Positions 18,681 through 27,390 of a stretch of 64,000 nucleotides of DNA are shown piece after piece. The notes below the pieces were generated by a model. The model saw nothing but the letters and a program-made list of their open reading frames with translations. It did not search any database and was not told the DNA's origin. Each line of letters starts with the position of its first letter. Positions within the stretch are counted from its first letter, which is position 1. Position numbers and translations under genes: made by a program. Source of the DNA: Bacteroidota bacterium (GTDB taxonomy: Bacteria > Bacteroidota > Bacteroidia > Flavobacteriales_E > Vicingaceae); contig JABFGJ010000001.1 in NCBI GenBank assembly GCA_013112545.1, positions 62,001 through 126,000 on the forward strand, in the 5' to 3' direction.

Positions 18681-19034
18681 TTAATTTGTTTTTATTCTTT
18701 TTCGAATCAAAAGATAAGCTATTGACAAACCTATTAAATTCGCTATAAAATCCCCAAACTCTCCAGTTCTGTTTTTTATAAAAAACTCTTGAATTAATTC
18801 CGTTGAAAGTGAAAACAAAACAACAAATAATGTTGCTATTTTAAAGCGAGTTAAATTTTCTTTTAAGGGCAATATTAAAAGCAGTTCCAATATAAAATAC
18901 ATCCCAATATGGGCGATCTTATCTGCCATTAAAAATTGTGGCGACTTAAAATTTTCTAAAGAACTAAAACTAAGAAAACATATAATTGCTACCCATACCA
19001 ATAAAGGCAGCCACAAAAAATGCTTCTTATCCAA
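18681..19034 (-). CDS. VanZ-family membrane protein, TTG start
   Basis: A 117-residue protein with four hydrophobic helices in the VanZ-like pattern: [40 protein letters not shown], then [18 protein letters not shown] with [15 protein letters not shown]. The DKxxHxxxY and ExxQxFxxxRxGExxDxxxN motifs are those of the family. The start appears to be TTG at 19032-19034, which overlaps the end of gcvH by 8 bp; there is no suitable ATG nearby. Function in Bacteroidetes is not established (VanZ proper gives low-level teicoplanin resistance). Translation is probably coupled to gcvH. Confidence 0.85.
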
Positions 19035-19404
19035 TTTCAGCTTGGTAAGCTTCTGCGCTCAATAATTCATCTAATTGAGAAGCATCGCTAATTTTTACTT
19101 TAATCATCCACCCATCAGTATAAGGAGCAGTATTTACAGATTCTGGATTAGATTCGATACCAGTGTTTATTTCAATCACCTCTCCAGTTACTGGCATAAA
19201 CAAATCTGAAACTGTCTTTACAGCTTCTACGGTTCCAAAAACTTCGCCTTTATTTAAGGTTTCGCCTTCTGTTTCTATTTCAACATACACAATATCACCC
19301 AATTCGCTTTGTGCAAAATCTGTAATACCTATCGTTACTACATCACCGTCTATTTTAATCCATTCGTGATCTGAGGTGTATTTTAATTCTGATGGAATAT
19401 TCAT
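19027..19404 (-). CDS. gcvH: Glycine cleavage system H protein
   Basis: The lipoyl carrier of the glycine cleavage complex, 125 residues. Sequence runs [38 protein letters not shown] and then the lipoylation site [10 protein letters not shown] with K63. All blocks of the family are present. It lies 40 bp downstream of sprA. The gcvH-sprA neighbourhood is a recurring Bacteroidetes arrangement with no obvious biochemical reason. The other glycine cleavage subunits (GcvP, GcvT) are not in the window. Confidence 0.96.
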
Positions 19405-19444
19405 TTTGTATTTTTTTATTTTGGTAAAATTAATATTTAAGCAA

Positions 19445-22400
19445 CTATTGTGAAAGCGTAAATCGTAAACTTATTCCAGCATTTGTATTTGCTGTTGGAA
19501 ACGTTGAAGATATTAATGGTGTATTAGCAACTCTATCATAGAACAACCTTAAATTCAACTTATTGCTAAACTTATAATCTGCAGTAAACTTAATTGAAAA
19601 TATACGCTGTCCCGCTGTCAATTCATTACGATTTTCTACAACTCTTCTGATTATAGTTCTGTTGTCTCTTATCGATAAATCAGCTCTTAAATCTAAATCA
19701 CTTGCCCTTTCAATCTTTCCAACTTTGAAAGGTAACTTTAAGTTTGATATCCGATACCCCAATCCTATAATATATTCTTTTCCTTTAATTTCAGTAACTT
19801 GATTGTTTGAAAAACTCATAGAAACATTTCGATCTCGTCTTAATTCTAATCTCGTAAGCAAGCTGTTATTCCAGGTCATATCAACATTGATTAAAGGACT
19901 AAAACTTTCTACTATACTTGCCGTGGTTAACTGCCTTGACACAATAAAATTATTATTGATATCGCGCACACTAGGCGCACCATTTTCTTCTTGGTAGTTC
20001 TGATTTCTGGTAAATGAACCTACACTAAAAGTAGAACGATAACGATGATTTAAGGTTACGGTTTTAAAATACCTTTTAAAGAAAGGAATTTTGGATAATC
20101 CATCGTAGGTTACATTCCAGTTAGGCATTGGAATCAATTTTGTAAAGTCGCCAATACCTACTCCTCCAGGGTCTTGGTCAGCATAGGCCGAAACAAAAGA
20201 ATAGAGTAATACCTCTTGAGAAGATGCGCCATAACCATCTGCATAGCCATCAATTGTCCCTTCTGAGTTTGCATTGTTCTCTCCTAAGCGATGTGAAACG
20301 ATTGCTCTATTTTCCCTTAATTTTTCAAAAGTAGCATTGCTAAATGTTTTTTCGTCATCATTAATAAAAGTAGTTCCAAAGCTTAAAAAAGACATGCTGT
20401 AACTACCAGTTACTATTTTAGGGGCTTCAAAATTATAGCGATCAAAATAATTTGTACTAGCTAAAGAATCATCGTAAAAAAAATACTGATTTACATTTTC
20501 AGTTACACTTTTACTTGCTTCTAACTGTATCCTCAAGCCTTCAAATGGTCTCAAAGTAGCTCTGATATTATATTGCTTTGCCGAGGTTCTTGAAAAATCT
20601 CCACTTACAAATACTCCGTCAACTAGCCATTGATTTTCGTATGCTCGCTGCAGAAAAGCATCTCCATTTTCTTGCATTCCCGACACAAATCCTATTCCTG
20701 GTGCTTTCCATCCAGGTGCCATTCCTAACAAATACGTTTCTTGGTTATAGTTGGGTAAAATTGTCCCATTAGTTTCATTATAGTTTACCGAAATCGTTTT
20801 CAAACTCATAATAGTATGCAGCGAATAATCCAATAAGTATTTCTGAAGTATATTTTTTTCATTTTCTAAGGTGTCGGGCTCTTCTTTTTTAGGTTTCTTA
20901 GGGTCTGCTTTTTTTGCAGTTGTGTCAACAGGCATTACACCACCATTTTTCTTCAACTCTTTAGCCAGTTTTTTTGCTTCTTTCTTTTCTTCTCTTTTCT
21001 TCTTTTTATTCTCTTGTAATAATATTTTTTTGCTAATGTTTGGGTTGTTTAACTGCCTGATGTATTCAAATTTATTATACAAAGTCTCCATGTTCAAGTT
21101 ACCTTGAATGGTTTTAGTGTTCGAGTTTCTAATGGTGCTTCCTAATCGCACTGTGTCGTCGGGATTTCCCACAATATCCCAGGCATAAGTGCCAGAGTAT
21201 CTAGCACTTGCTGTCATGAAATCTAATCCGGGGATTTTATTTAATGGAATGGCGTAATTCAAATCAAAGTTTTGATTGTAGTTAGTGTTATCTCCTAGGT
21301 TTTTAATGTTATTCCACACTTCTGTTTTAAATCGATCATATTGCTCTCGGTTATTTCGATCAACTTGGCCAGGTGGTTCTCCAATTAAGGATTGGGTTGA
21401 GGCATTAAAATTAAATGTTAATGATTTGGTGAAATTATGTCTTAGGGTATATATTCTAGACCAATTAAAAGATTTCTGATAAAAAGTTGGTGACTCAAAG
21501 ATAAAAGCAGATGTAGAAGAAGTAGTGATATTTCTAGCTTTTCGTTCTTGATAAGATCGGTCAAATAGAGATTGCACACTAATTTGACTAGGCATAAAAT
21601 TGAAATTTATATCTTGAATAAATTTTAATCCTTTGCGCTTCTTCAAAAACTCACTTTTCTTAAACGGCTCTACTTCTAAAGGTTTACCCGAAAAATTGTA
21701 ATTAATAGCTCCGCGATATGTTTTTTGCCGGTTAAATGTAGTATTGATATCTCGCTTGTTTATTTCTGTGTAAGCATATGTAAATGAGAAATTTTCTACA
21801 TCATATAAATGAGATTTTGTTTTATTGGGGCCTGGCATTTTTTTCACATTAGTGAAATTTATACTTCGCCTTTGGGTATAGTCGTCTGTTATTTTTCGAA
21901 TAGAATCTTTATAGGCCTTTGTAAACTCATCGGATTTTAAAATCTCTTGTAGTTTTACATCGGGATCCAAGGGGTTGTATTCTGGCCTGATGACACTTTC
22001 AGAAATTGAATAATACATAGGTACCGTTACATTGGTTCCTTCTGGAAGAAATTTAGCTAAATCAACACTAGCAGATAAATCATATTGCTGCCTTGTTTCA
22101 CGCTGCCTTTCATTAAGCTTTTGTTCTAAGCTTCCCCAGCCAGGCGTACTCATACTTCCAGATAAATTAACAGTTCCTAAGTCGGCAATTTGTGCGTTTA
22201 TTCTTGCCTGTGCAGCCCATCCTCCTTTATTGTTAAAGTCCGACAATCTCAGTTCATTTACCCAAACCTCAGCACATTTTGACAATCCATCATCATTTAA
22301 ATTGTTTTGTCCAATTTTTGGATTTTTCACCCCTATCATAATCACGCGGACTTCTGCTAAATTTGGATTCCCTTTTACACGTATGGTGTTTTTCCCATCT

Positions 22401-25400
22401 TGAACTTCAAATGTGCTGCTAACACTAACGCCACTTCCTCCAAAGACTTGTCTATTTCTATTCTGTTTTGCACTGATCAATTTATCAAATTGAATTTCTA
22501 CATTATTGGCCTGAGGCCATATTTCATCAGGTGTGTTTTGACCAGGTAGCGTAACTTGCAATGGCACCTCATACTCGTAATAGTTGTTTTCAAAATCTGT
22601 TCCTAATCGAAGTACAACAGAAACTTCATTATTTCCTAGAGCTTGTGCTAAATCACCAGCTTCAGCATGTGAAAACATTTTCAATCGTTCATACTGTCTT
22701 ATGTCTAGGTCTAAATATCGAAACGCAAACTTGGTATAACCATCTTGCAAGTCACAAACATCTAAAACCAATGATTGCTCATTCAATTGTCTCAAATTTG
22801 AAGTTCCAAAATCAATTTCTCGAGTTATATCAGATGGAATCGCGTAATTAATCGGAACTCTATTCGAGTTTTCTTCAACATTTACCGCCCCAATATTAAA
22901 GGTTGTTGTTCCCGGTTCGTTTCCATGAGTATCGCCTGGAGGAATCTCTTCTCGATTATAAGCTCGCCACTCTCCTCGAACTAAACCTAATCTTGCAAAC
23001 CGTATAACTACATCTTCATCAAACCCTTTTAAAAACATCCTCATAAATCGAATGGATTTAAAGTCTCTAATGTCTCCTACTACCTTTTCAGGTCTTCTTA
23101 TTGGAATTTTAAATTGATACCAGTTGACTTCTTTGGTTTGTCCATTTACGCTTTTGGTGGCTCTAACTACATCAGTTATGTAATTATTCCCAACATTGTT
23201 TGTTCTTAATAATTCAGGTGTAAGTTCAACTTTATATTGATAATAAGATTCAGTTCTGTCTAAGTTAAAGTTTCGGTTTACATCTTCTGCATCGGGCAGT
23301 GTTGTTGCTGCCGTTGGATAAGACTCTGGCGACTGTTCTGCCGTTGGAGAATTACCTTCATGTCCATTATATTTCTTATACCTTTCCAAAATTGATAATT
23401 GCTGGTTATCAAAATCAGTCCCTCGATAATAATGGAAATTATCTTTAGAAGGGTCATTATAAAAAGCACTAAAAACAGAAGGGTCTAAAATATTTTGCAG
23501 GGAATCTAAATACTGTACAAAAAAGTTGCGCTCTTGCTCATCTGATAGTCCATCTAAACCAATATCTTGAAACTTTCTAGAAGTTGGATTATAGTCAAAA
23601 GCATTTACAACCGATTGTATCGTTGGGATTCTTCCCCAAACTGTAAAGTCAGTATTGTTATTTGATTCGTCTATTGGATATCCATTTTCAAAACTTTTTC
23701 GTGAGTCTTTCAAGATATCCTCAGAAACAGATCCAATATTAAAATACAAGTTACCTCCATTGTGATTTGGATTTCCATCTTGTTCGTTAAATGGATCCAT
23801 GATCCAAAATTGAATAAATTCTACATTAGATGCTTCAAAATCACTAGATTGTATTTCGCGCATTATTCCTCCCCACCTTGTTTGTGGTGCATTTAAAGTA
23901 CCATCTCTATTTAAACCAGCAGAATAAAATGATGGTCCAGTTTCATAGTTATATGGTCCTGCCTCTTTTGGATAAAAAGCTAAATCTAGGGTAGGTAAAT
24001 TATTGATTAATCCCGGGTCAGGATCCTTGTTCGGAAAGACTTCGGTTTCTATAATTTCACGAGAAAAGTTGTTGGCTTGACTTTTAGAATTCTGTATATG
24101 CCCAGGAGTTCTAGAGTCATTTCTAAAAAATAAAGGGTCAATGGTGTACCAAGCTAACTTAGCTCGATTAAAGCCATAAGATTTGCTGTTATTTACATCT
24201 CCTTCTGGAAACAAATCCTCTTGTCCTTGAGGTGTACTTGCTAAAAACCAACTGTTGGCCGAGCGAATGTCAATAACCGTTTGACTGCCTTCAAAATCGT
24301 CAATATAGGCTATTCCATTTTTTGAAATAGCTTTAGAATTCCCTGGAAAAAGTTTCGCTGCTTCACCTGTTATTGTTAAAATAGACTTTTCTTTTGTTGA
24401 ATAAAAAGGTAATAAATCAGCTGCTTTGGTTAGAAACGGAGCTTCTGTACGAAATGATCCATCAATCCCAACTACTGTATTAGAAATTGGTTCGTCGCCA
24501 ATATTAATTTTTTGAGTTAATGGTCTTTCTGTTAAATTTAAAACAGTGGCTCCTATGTTTATATCTTCAGAAACTCGATAGTCAAATCGAGAACCAATTA
24601 AAGTTTTAGTTTGAATGTTGAACAATGAATTACTACCTAAAGAAACTTTAATCGGTTGCCCAGAAGCTAAAATTCCTTCGTTTAATATTTTCACTCTTCC
24701 CAAATTATAATCAACTGTGTAATCTACATTTTCTGTTAGTTGGGCTCCACCAGCTGAAACAGTAACAGATCCCTGAGGAATATTAAATGCGTTCAACGAT
24801 ATTTCTGAGCCTGAACTAGACTGATATCTTCCTCGAAATGAATATCTATTGTGATCAACATCTTGCTGCGCTAATACTCGAGTTGTTGTGTAAAGCGAAT
24901 CATAGGCGTATTTTTTGCCTAAACTAGGGTCGTTGAACCTCGATTTTAAAAAAGCTCCAAAGGGTTCTAGTACAGGAAAATAAATTCTACCATTTTGGGG
25001 ATTAATTGTAACCCCTTGAATAAAGTCAAATAAACCATCTGGCTGTGCATCGTTAACTACCGAAATTCGATCTAAACCCAAGGTGTTGATTAAGGGCTTT
25101 CCCTCTGGTTTTCCTTCTGGGAAATAAGGAATTTCTACTCCAGTTTCTTGGTTCAAATACCAAATTTCTAGGTTAAAGTTTTCAGGGCTTATGTTAAATG
25201 CATCAAGAGAATATACGTTTTTCATCATTAAATCCCAGTTCGGAAGGGTTGGATTAATAATTGTGCCTTTTAACAATTTTAAATACAAAGCTTGCTGCCC
25301 ATCGATACCATCAGTTGACAAATCTCCAACTTGGTAAACTTGCCCATTGTAAGTATATCGATAAGAAACAGCTAACACATCTTGAGGATTTAGTGTTCTA

Positions 25401-26797
25401 TTCAAAGAAATATATCCTAACTCTGGATTAAGTGTATATTCATTTGGTGAAAGTAAAACTGCATTTTCTAATCTTTCATAATCAGACCCACTCGTTAAAC
25501 CTTGTAATTGTAATACTTCATCTGCGCTATTGAAATTTCGAATATCGCTCGCTCTGGCATAACCGCCAGTTAAATTAGCATATAAATTATTGCTTGAGTT
25601 GTCAGCATACCCCTTGCTAGGATCTCGTTGTACAACGGAATTGTTGTGTATTCTTCGGTCAGAGCCTAAATCAGTAAACGCTAAAATATTTCGCGTATTA
25701 TTAAAGTTTCCTTGTGTGTTTGTGATATAAACTTCAACAGCTGTAATGTTTATCCTAGAAGTAATTCTTGGTGGCTTCGATAAGTTAGACTCATAACTCT
25801 CTCTAAACAAGTGAGATAAAAAATAGTGTTTGTTTTCTTCATATTCTGAAGCAGACTTCTCAAACTCTTGAACTTGAGCTCCTCCGCTAATGTTAATTTC
25901 TTTCTTTTCTCCTTTTTCTTGCGAAAAAATGGTTGTTACTCTAAGCCTTCCAAACTGCAATTCTGTTTTAATTCCAAAAAGAGTTTGGCTACCTGTAATC
26001 AATGAACTTTGCAAAGGAAGTGAGACATTACCAGCTTCTATTTTTTTTATAATTTCATCTTCATAGCCAGTATATTCTAGTTTCATTTGATTTTCGAAAT
26101 CAAATGTTGCTTCGGTATTATAACTTGTCTGAATTTTAAGTTTCTCTCCAATGTTTCCAATTACATTCAATTGAATTTTCTGATTAAAATCGAATGTGCT
26201 TGTTCTTCGTTGTCTTTCGGGAAGTATTGGGTTGTCTCGTTTAGAAATGTTAACACCAAAAGACAATTCTGCTGAACCCTGTGGTCTAATATCAATCACA
26301 TTCCCGCCAAAAATCCTATCAAACAATTCGCCTTTTACATTCAATTTTGGACGAAATCCTTGAGACTCATTTAATGTTTCAGCAGCAGATTTTTGTCTCC
26401 AAAAGTCTTTTTGGCTTTTAGCCATGTCATATTCCAAATACTCTTCCAAAGTCATTTGGTTTGGTGCTCTATAATCGTCCTTTCCAAGTTTCTGAAAGTA
26501 GTTGTATTGCCCAGTTACTGGATCATATTCAAACTCCTTTTTAATATTATTGGGGTCTTTTAAAAACAATGGACTTTCATTGTTTTCATAGCCTTCATTG
26601 CTTTTATCGTCAAAAGGATAAATTAAATCTACATCATTAGAATCCGTTTCAGTTGAATCAATTAAAGTTGCTAAATACTTTAAGCGCTCTTCAGGGAAAG
26701 ACGCTAAAGGTGTAAAAGCAAGTAAGGAACCCATAAAGGTTCCTACAAGGCCAATAGGTAGTATTAGCCTACTAATATTGATTTTGGAGATCTTCAA
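19445..26797 (-). CDS. sprA: SprA/Sov, T9SS outer-membrane translocon protein, TTG start
   Basis: A 2450-residue protein of the SprA (Sov) family, the very large single-chain beta barrel that forms the type IX secretion pore. Family blocks include PDVKLQEILKSDEFTKAYKD, RGAINYNFSGKPLEVEPFKK, IPFFKRYFKTVTLNHRYRST and the terminal barrel strand ending in phenylalanine-rich ISLRFTLSQ. The N-terminus looks like a signal peptide, and the start codon is TTG at 26795-26797, since the first in-frame ATG falls inside the signal peptide core. A Lys/Glu-rich, hydrophilic run of about 60 residues lies near residues 1920-1985. It sits 11 bp after ruvA and 40 bp before gcvH. Length and order agree with other Flavobacteriales. 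Confidence 0.97.
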   Translation of the reverse strand: MKISKINISRLILPIGLVGTFMGSLLAFTPLASFPEERLKYLATLIDSTETDSNDVDLIYPFDDKSNEGYENNESPLFLKDPNNIKKEFEYDPVTGQYNYFQKLGKDDYRAPNQMTLEEYLEYDMAKSQKDFWRQKSAAETLNESQGFRPKLNVKGELFDRIFGGNVIDIRPQGSAELSFGVNISKRDNPILPERQRRTSTFDFNQKIQLNVIGNIGEKLKIQTSYNTEATFDFENQMKLEYTGYEDEIIKKIEAGNVSLPLQSSLITGSQTLFGIKTELQFGRLRVTTIFSQEKGEKKEINISGGAQVQEFEKSASEYEENKHYFLSHLFRESYESNLSKPPRITSRINITAVEVYITNTQGNFNNTRNILAFTDLGSDRRIHNNSVVQRDPSKGYADNSSNNLYANLTGGYARASDIRNFNSADEVLQLQGLTSGSDYERLENAVLLSPNEYTLNPELGYISLNRTLNPQDVLAVSYRYTYNGQVYQVGDLSTDGIDGQQALYLKLLKGTIINPTLPNWDLMMKNVYSLDAFNISPENFNLEIWYLNQETGVEIPYFPEGKPEGKPLINTLGLDRISVVNDAQPDGLFDFIQGVTINPQNGRIYFPVLEPFGAFLKSRFNDPSLGKKYAYDSLYTTTRVLAQQDVDHNRYSFRGRYQSSSGSEISLNAFNIPQGSVTVSAGGAQLTENVDYTVDYNLGRVKILNEGILASGQPIKVSLGSNSLFNIQTKTLIGSRFDYRVSEDINIGATVLNLTERPLTQKINIGDEPISNTVVGIDGSFRTEAPFLTKAADLLPFYSTKEKSILTITGEAAKLFPGNSKAISKNGIAYIDDFEGSQTVIDIRSANSWFLASTPQGQEDLFPEGDVNNSKSYGFNRAKLAWYTIDPLFFRNDSRTPGHIQNSKSQANNFSREIIETEVFPNKDPDPGLINNLPTLDLAFYPKEAGPYNYETGPSFYSAGLNRDGTLNAPQTRWGGIMREIQSSDFEASNVEFIQFWIMDPFNEQDGNPNHNGGNLYFNIGSVSEDILKDSRKSFENGYPIDESNNNTDFTVWGRIPTIQSVVNAFDYNPTSRKFQDIGLDGLSDEQERNFFVQYLDSLQNILDPSVFSAFYNDPSKDNFHYYRGTDFDNQQLSILERYKKYNGHEGNSPTAEQSPESYPTAATTLPDAEDVNRNFNLDRTESYYQYKVELTPELLRTNNVGNNYITDVVRATKSVNGQTKEVNWYQFKIPIRRPEKVVGDIRDFKSIRFMRMFLKGFDEDVVIRFARLGLVRGEWRAYNREEIPPGDTHGNEPGTTTFNIGAVNVEENSNRVPINYAIPSDITREIDFGTSNLRQLNEQSLVLDVCDLQDGYTKFAFRYLDLDIRQYERLKMFSHAEAGDLAQALGNNEVSVVLRLGTDFENNYYEYEVPLQVTLPGQNTPDEIWPQANNVEIQFDKLISAKQNRNRQVFGGSGVSVSSTFEVQDGKNTIRVKGNPNLAEVRVIMIGVKNPKIGQNNLNDDGLSKCAEVWVNELRLSDFNNKGGWAAQARINAQIADLGTVNLSGSMSTPGWGSLEQKLNERQRETRQQYDLSASVDLAKFLPEGTNVTVPMYYSISESVIRPEYNPLDPDVKLQEILKSDEFTKAYKDSIRKITDDYTQRRSINFTNVKKMPGPNKTKSHLYDVENFSFTYAYTEINKRDINTTFNRQKTYRGAINYNFSGKPLEVEPFKKSEFLKKRKGLKFIQDINFNFMPSQISVQSLFDRSYQERKARNITTSSTSAFIFESPTFYQKSFNWSRIYTLRHNFTKSLTFNFNASTQSLIGEPPGQVDRNNREQYDRFKTEVWNNIKNLGDNTNYNQNFDLNYAIPLNKIPGLDFMTASARYSGTYAWDIVGNPDDTVRLGSTIRNSNTKTIQGNLNMETLYNKFEYIRQLNNPNISKKILLQENKKKKREEKKEAKKLAKELKKNGGVMPVDTTAKKADPKKPKKEEPDTLENEKNILQKYLLDYSLHTIMSLKTISVNYNETNGTILPNYNQETYLLGMAPGWKAPGIGFVSGMQENGDAFLQRAYENQWLVDGVFVSGDFSRTSAKQYNIRATLRPFEGLRIQLEASKSVTENVNQYFFYDDSLASTNYFDRYNFEAPKIVTGSYSMSFLSFGTTFINDDEKTFSNATFEKLRENRAIVSHRLGENNANSEGTIDGYADGYGASSQEVLLYSFVSAYADQDPGGVGIGDFTKLIPMPNWNVTYDGLSKIPFFKRYFKTVTLNHRYRSTFSVGSFTRNQNYQEENGAPSVRDINNNFIVSRQLTTASIVESFSPLINVDMTWNNSLLTRLELRRDRNVSMSFSNNQVTEIKGKEYIIGLGYRISNLKLPFKVGKIERASDLDLRADLSIRDNRTIIRRVVENRNELTAGQRIFSIKFTADYKFSNKLNLRLFYDRVANTPLISSTFPTANTNAGISLRFTLSQ

Positions 26798-26808
26798 ATT
26801 AATTATTC

Positions 26809-27390
26809 CTAACGAGCTTTTAGTGCATGTTTTATTAGATCCTCAACTCCAAACTCTGAATTTGATTTTAGGATTTTAGTTATTGTTTTTTCAGCCTGTG
26901 AACGATTAAAGCCAAGCATTACCAATGCAGATAACGCTTCATCTTTTATAGTATTGTCTATTCTTGAAATATTTTCAGACCCTATATTTTCTTTTGCAAT
27001 TTTATCTTTTAAATCTATAATTATGCGTTGAGCTGATTTTGGCCCAATTCCTTTAACTGAATTAAACCAAGCCACATCTCCAGAGAGTATTGCGTCTCTG
27101 ATTTCTTCTGCATCTCCTGATGAAAGTACCATCATAGCTGTAGAAGGCCCTATTCCTGAAACAGAAACTAACAATTGAAATAGTCTTTTTTCACTTTCAT
27201 TTATAAAGCCATATAATAATTGAGCATCTTCTCTAACAACGAACTGAGAAAACAACTTACAATTTTCGTCATTAGACAGTTTTGAAAATGTATTTAACGA
27301 TATATTCAATTGATAACCCACTCCATTGCATTCAATTATAACGTATGTCGGGGTTTTCTCAACTAATTTTCCATTTATATGAGCTATCAT
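26809..27390 (-). CDS. ruvA: Holliday junction branch migration protein RuvA
   Basis: Binds four-way DNA junctions and loads the RuvB motor. The 193-residue protein has the OB-fold start MIAHINGKLVEKTPTYVIIE, the helix-hairpin-helix pair (LVSVSGIGPSTAMMVLS and FNSVKGIGPKSAQRIIIDLKDK) and the short C-terminal RuvB-binding domain (EALSALVMLGFNRSQAEKTI). Its ATG abuts the maeB stop and its stop lies 11 bp from sprA, forming a tight maeB-ruvA-sprA unit. RuvB is encoded separately at 36.9-37.9 kb. Confidence 0.97.
   Translation of the reverse strand: MIAHINGKLVEKTPTYVIIECNGVGYQLNISLNTFSKLSNDENCKLFSQFVVREDAQLLYGFINESEKRLFQLLVSVSGIGPSTAMMVLSSGDAEEIRDAILSGDVAWFNSVKGIGPKSAQRIIIDLKDKIAKENIGSENISRIDNTIKDEALSALVMLGFNRSQAEKTITKILKSNSEFGVEDLIKHALKAR

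Noticed and set aside
20871-21107. Plus-strand frame encoding a hydrophobic, Phe/Ser-rich peptide
   Set aside because: It is the complement of the Lys/Glu-rich stretch of sprA (AAA/GAA codons read as TTT/TTC), not an independent gene.
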